A DNA stretch of 64,000 nucleotides from Arthrobacter_H sp030452125 (lineage in GTDB: Bacteria > Actinomycetota > Actinomycetes > Actinomycetales > Micrococcaceae). The notes beneath the pieces are model-generated. The model worked only from the letters and a program-made list of their open reading frames with translations. It had not been told where the DNA came from and did no database searches. Shown here in pieces: positions 62,853-64,000 of the stretch. Position 1 is the first letter of the stretch, and every line of letters starts with the position of its first letter. The stretch lies in NCBI GenBank assembly GCA_052379645.1, contig JBQSYU010000006.1. One strand, written 5' to 3'. Made by a program: the position numbers and the translations under genes.

Positions 62853-63089
62853 ATGACCACCGCCGAAACCACCACCCACACACTCCTCCGTGCAGAAGGC
62901 TTCTCCTGCCCCTCCTGCGTCAGCAAGATCGAAAAGCAGGTCGGCAAGCTCAAAGGCGTGGAGAACGTGAAGGTCCACTTCGCCTCAGCCCGGATCGAGG
63001 TCGACCACGACGAGAGCAAGGTTTCCGTAGACGACATCGTCGCCGTGATCGCCAAGGCCGGCTACAAGGCCGCACCCTCGGCCTTCTAA
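62853..63089 (+). CDS. HMA-domain metal chaperone
   Basis: A 78-residue stand-alone heavy-metal-associated domain. The metal site is GFSCPSCVSKIEKQV, a CxxC loop as in CopZ and Atx1, with the ferredoxin-like remainder GVENVKVHFASARIEVDHDESKV in two parts. Pro between the Cys residues (CPSC) is less common than in copper chaperones (usually CxxC with Met upstream), so Cu(I) is likely but not certain. It precedes a P-type ATPase that starts without its own N-terminal metal domain, so it probably delivers ions to it. The preceding inverted repeat may control both. Confidence 0.87.
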   Translation: MTTAETTTHTLLRAEGFSCPSCVSKIEKQVGKLKGVENVKVHFASARIEVDHDESKVSVDDIVAVIAKAGYKAAPSAF

Positions 63090-63212
63090 CCGGCCACTCA
63101 TCCAGCCCGTGAGCCACGGTTCACCGGCTGACCACGGCAACCGCCCCGGCCATCGGCCCGGGCGGCGCGGCCCTCATCACCCCTCCCCCTAGAGCAGAAA
63201 GGTCGTGCCACA

Positions 63213-64000
63213 GTGAACAAGTTCCAGAAATGGGTTCACGGTAGCTGGTCCATCCCGGTCGTCTCCGGCATCCTCATCCTCATTTCCTTCGGCCTGCAGT
63301 ACCTCGGCGACGGAATCTGGAACCGTGCGGTCAGCCCGCAGTGGTGGATCGACGCCGGTGAACATGCCACCAGCACCGCCACCGTCTTCACCCTGGCGGA
63401 CACCTTCATGATCGCCGGTGCCGTCGTCGCCGGTTACAACATCGTCATCAAGGGGGTCCGTGCGCTGACCGCCAAGCTCATCGGCATCGACCTGCTCGTG
63501 TCGATCGCCGCGATCGGCGCCGTCATCATCGGCAACTTCTGGGAAGCTGCCGCCGTCACCTTCCTGTTCGCGATCGGCCACGCTCTTGAGGCGGCCACCA
63601 TGAACAAGACCCGCTCGGCACTGGCCGAACTGGTCGCCGTCGCCCCCGACGTCGCCATCGTCTTGCGCGACGGCGAACAACAGGAGGTTCCCGCCCACCA
63701 GGTCCGGATGGGCGAAATCGTACTGGTGAAGAACGGTGCGAAGATCCCCGTGGACGGCCAAGTCGTCTCGGGGACCGGCGCCATCGACGAAGCATCCATC
63801 ACCGGTGAATCCCTCCCGGTGGAGAAGACCAAATCGGACCAGGTCTTCGCCGGAACCGTCTCCCGCGGCGGGTTCCTGCAGGTCCTGGCCACGGGCATCG
63901 GTGCGGACACCACACTGGCCCGCATCATCCACCGTGTGGAAGAGGCCCAGGACGCCAAGGCCAAGACCCAGGCCTTCATGGACCGCTTCTCCTCCTGGTA
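63213..64000 (+). CDS. Heavy-metal P1B-type ATPase, N-terminal part
   Basis: About 262 residues are visible before the window ends. The start GTG 63213 leads straight into membrane helices (SIPVVSGILILISFGLQYL, then FMIAGAVVAGYNIVIKGVRAL), with no HMA domain. VSIAAIGAVIIGNFWEAAAVTFLFAIGHALE, the actuator loop and DEASITGESLPVEKT (TGES dephosphorylation motif) follow. The CPx metal site and the DKTG phosphorylation site lie beyond the edge, so metal specificity cannot be judged. The separate HMA protein encoded upstream fits as its donor. Confidence 0.85.
   Translation, partial: MNKFQKWVHGSWSIPVVSGILILISFGLQYLGDGIWNRAVSPQWWIDAGEHATSTATVFTLADTFMIAGAVVAGYNIVIKGVRALTAKLIGIDLLVSIAAIGAVIIGNFWEAAAVTFLFAIGHALEAATMNKTRSALAELVAVAPDVAIVLRDGEQQEVPAHQVRMGEIVLVKNGAKIPVDGQVVSGTGAIDEASITGESLPVEKTKSDQVFAGTVSRGGFLQVLATGIGADTTLARIIHRVEEAQDAKAKTQAFMDRFSSW

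Overview
The window comes from a high-GC Gram-positive bacterium, most likely a member of the Micrococcaceae or a close relative (Arthrobacter, Citricoccus, Kocuria type). The evidence is the strong G/C bias at third codon positions, a DUF222/13E12 HNH endonuclease with an actinobacterial-type LexA box, a CUT1 sugar ABC cassette without its own ATPase, and a TPM-domain/large four-helix membrane protein pair of a kind I associate with this family. No rRNA, tRNA, CRISPR array, transposase or integrase was seen.

Layout. 1-24.1 kb is mostly ordinary chromosome: the start of a BCCT osmolyte transporter (apparently frameshifted), a short-chain dehydrogenase/MarR/LysR group, LCP and FtsW/RodA cell-wall genes, two MFS exporters, a LysE exporter, a lipid kinase, the SOS-type HNH gene, a chloroperoxidase-like hydrolase, a TetR/paired-SMR efflux operon flanked by two AI-2E family permeases, an acyl-CoA ligase, a secreted GH25 lysozyme and the TPM pair. 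24.1-33.4 kb is a glycan-utilisation operon (binding lipoprotein, two permeases, ROK kinase, M81/MlrC protein, GH29 fucosidase, CutC) facing a divergent ROK repressor. 33.4-37.4 kb is a coupled acyl-ligase / ketosynthase / acyl-CoA dehydrogenase cassette.

37.6-60 kb is an accessory region that looks like a defence island. The minus strand carries, in transcription order, an IF2N-domain protein of unknown function, a GIY-YIG/DUF4357 protein, a DUF6361-like protein, a phospholipase-D-type nuclease, a SNF2-type helicase fused to an EcsC-like hydrophobic domain, and an HhH-GPD DNA-glycosylase-like protein. Three small membrane proteins follow. The plus strand then carries a type I restriction-modification operon: an HTH protein fused to what looks like a catalytically dead N6-methyltransferase, then HsdM, HsdS, HsdR and a fifth gene with an Mrr-type nuclease domain. 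Base composition drops visibly in several of these genes.

60-64 kb returns to backbone: a fold-type III PLP enzyme coupled to an ALO-type lactone/alditol oxidase, then a stand-alone HMA metal chaperone and the start of a metal P-type ATPase that runs off the window.

The most interesting objects are the helicase-EcsC fusion with an apparent internal translation start, the glycosylase-like protein beside it, the pseudo-methyltransferase at the head of the hsd operon, and the CutC/M81 pair inside a fucosidase operon.
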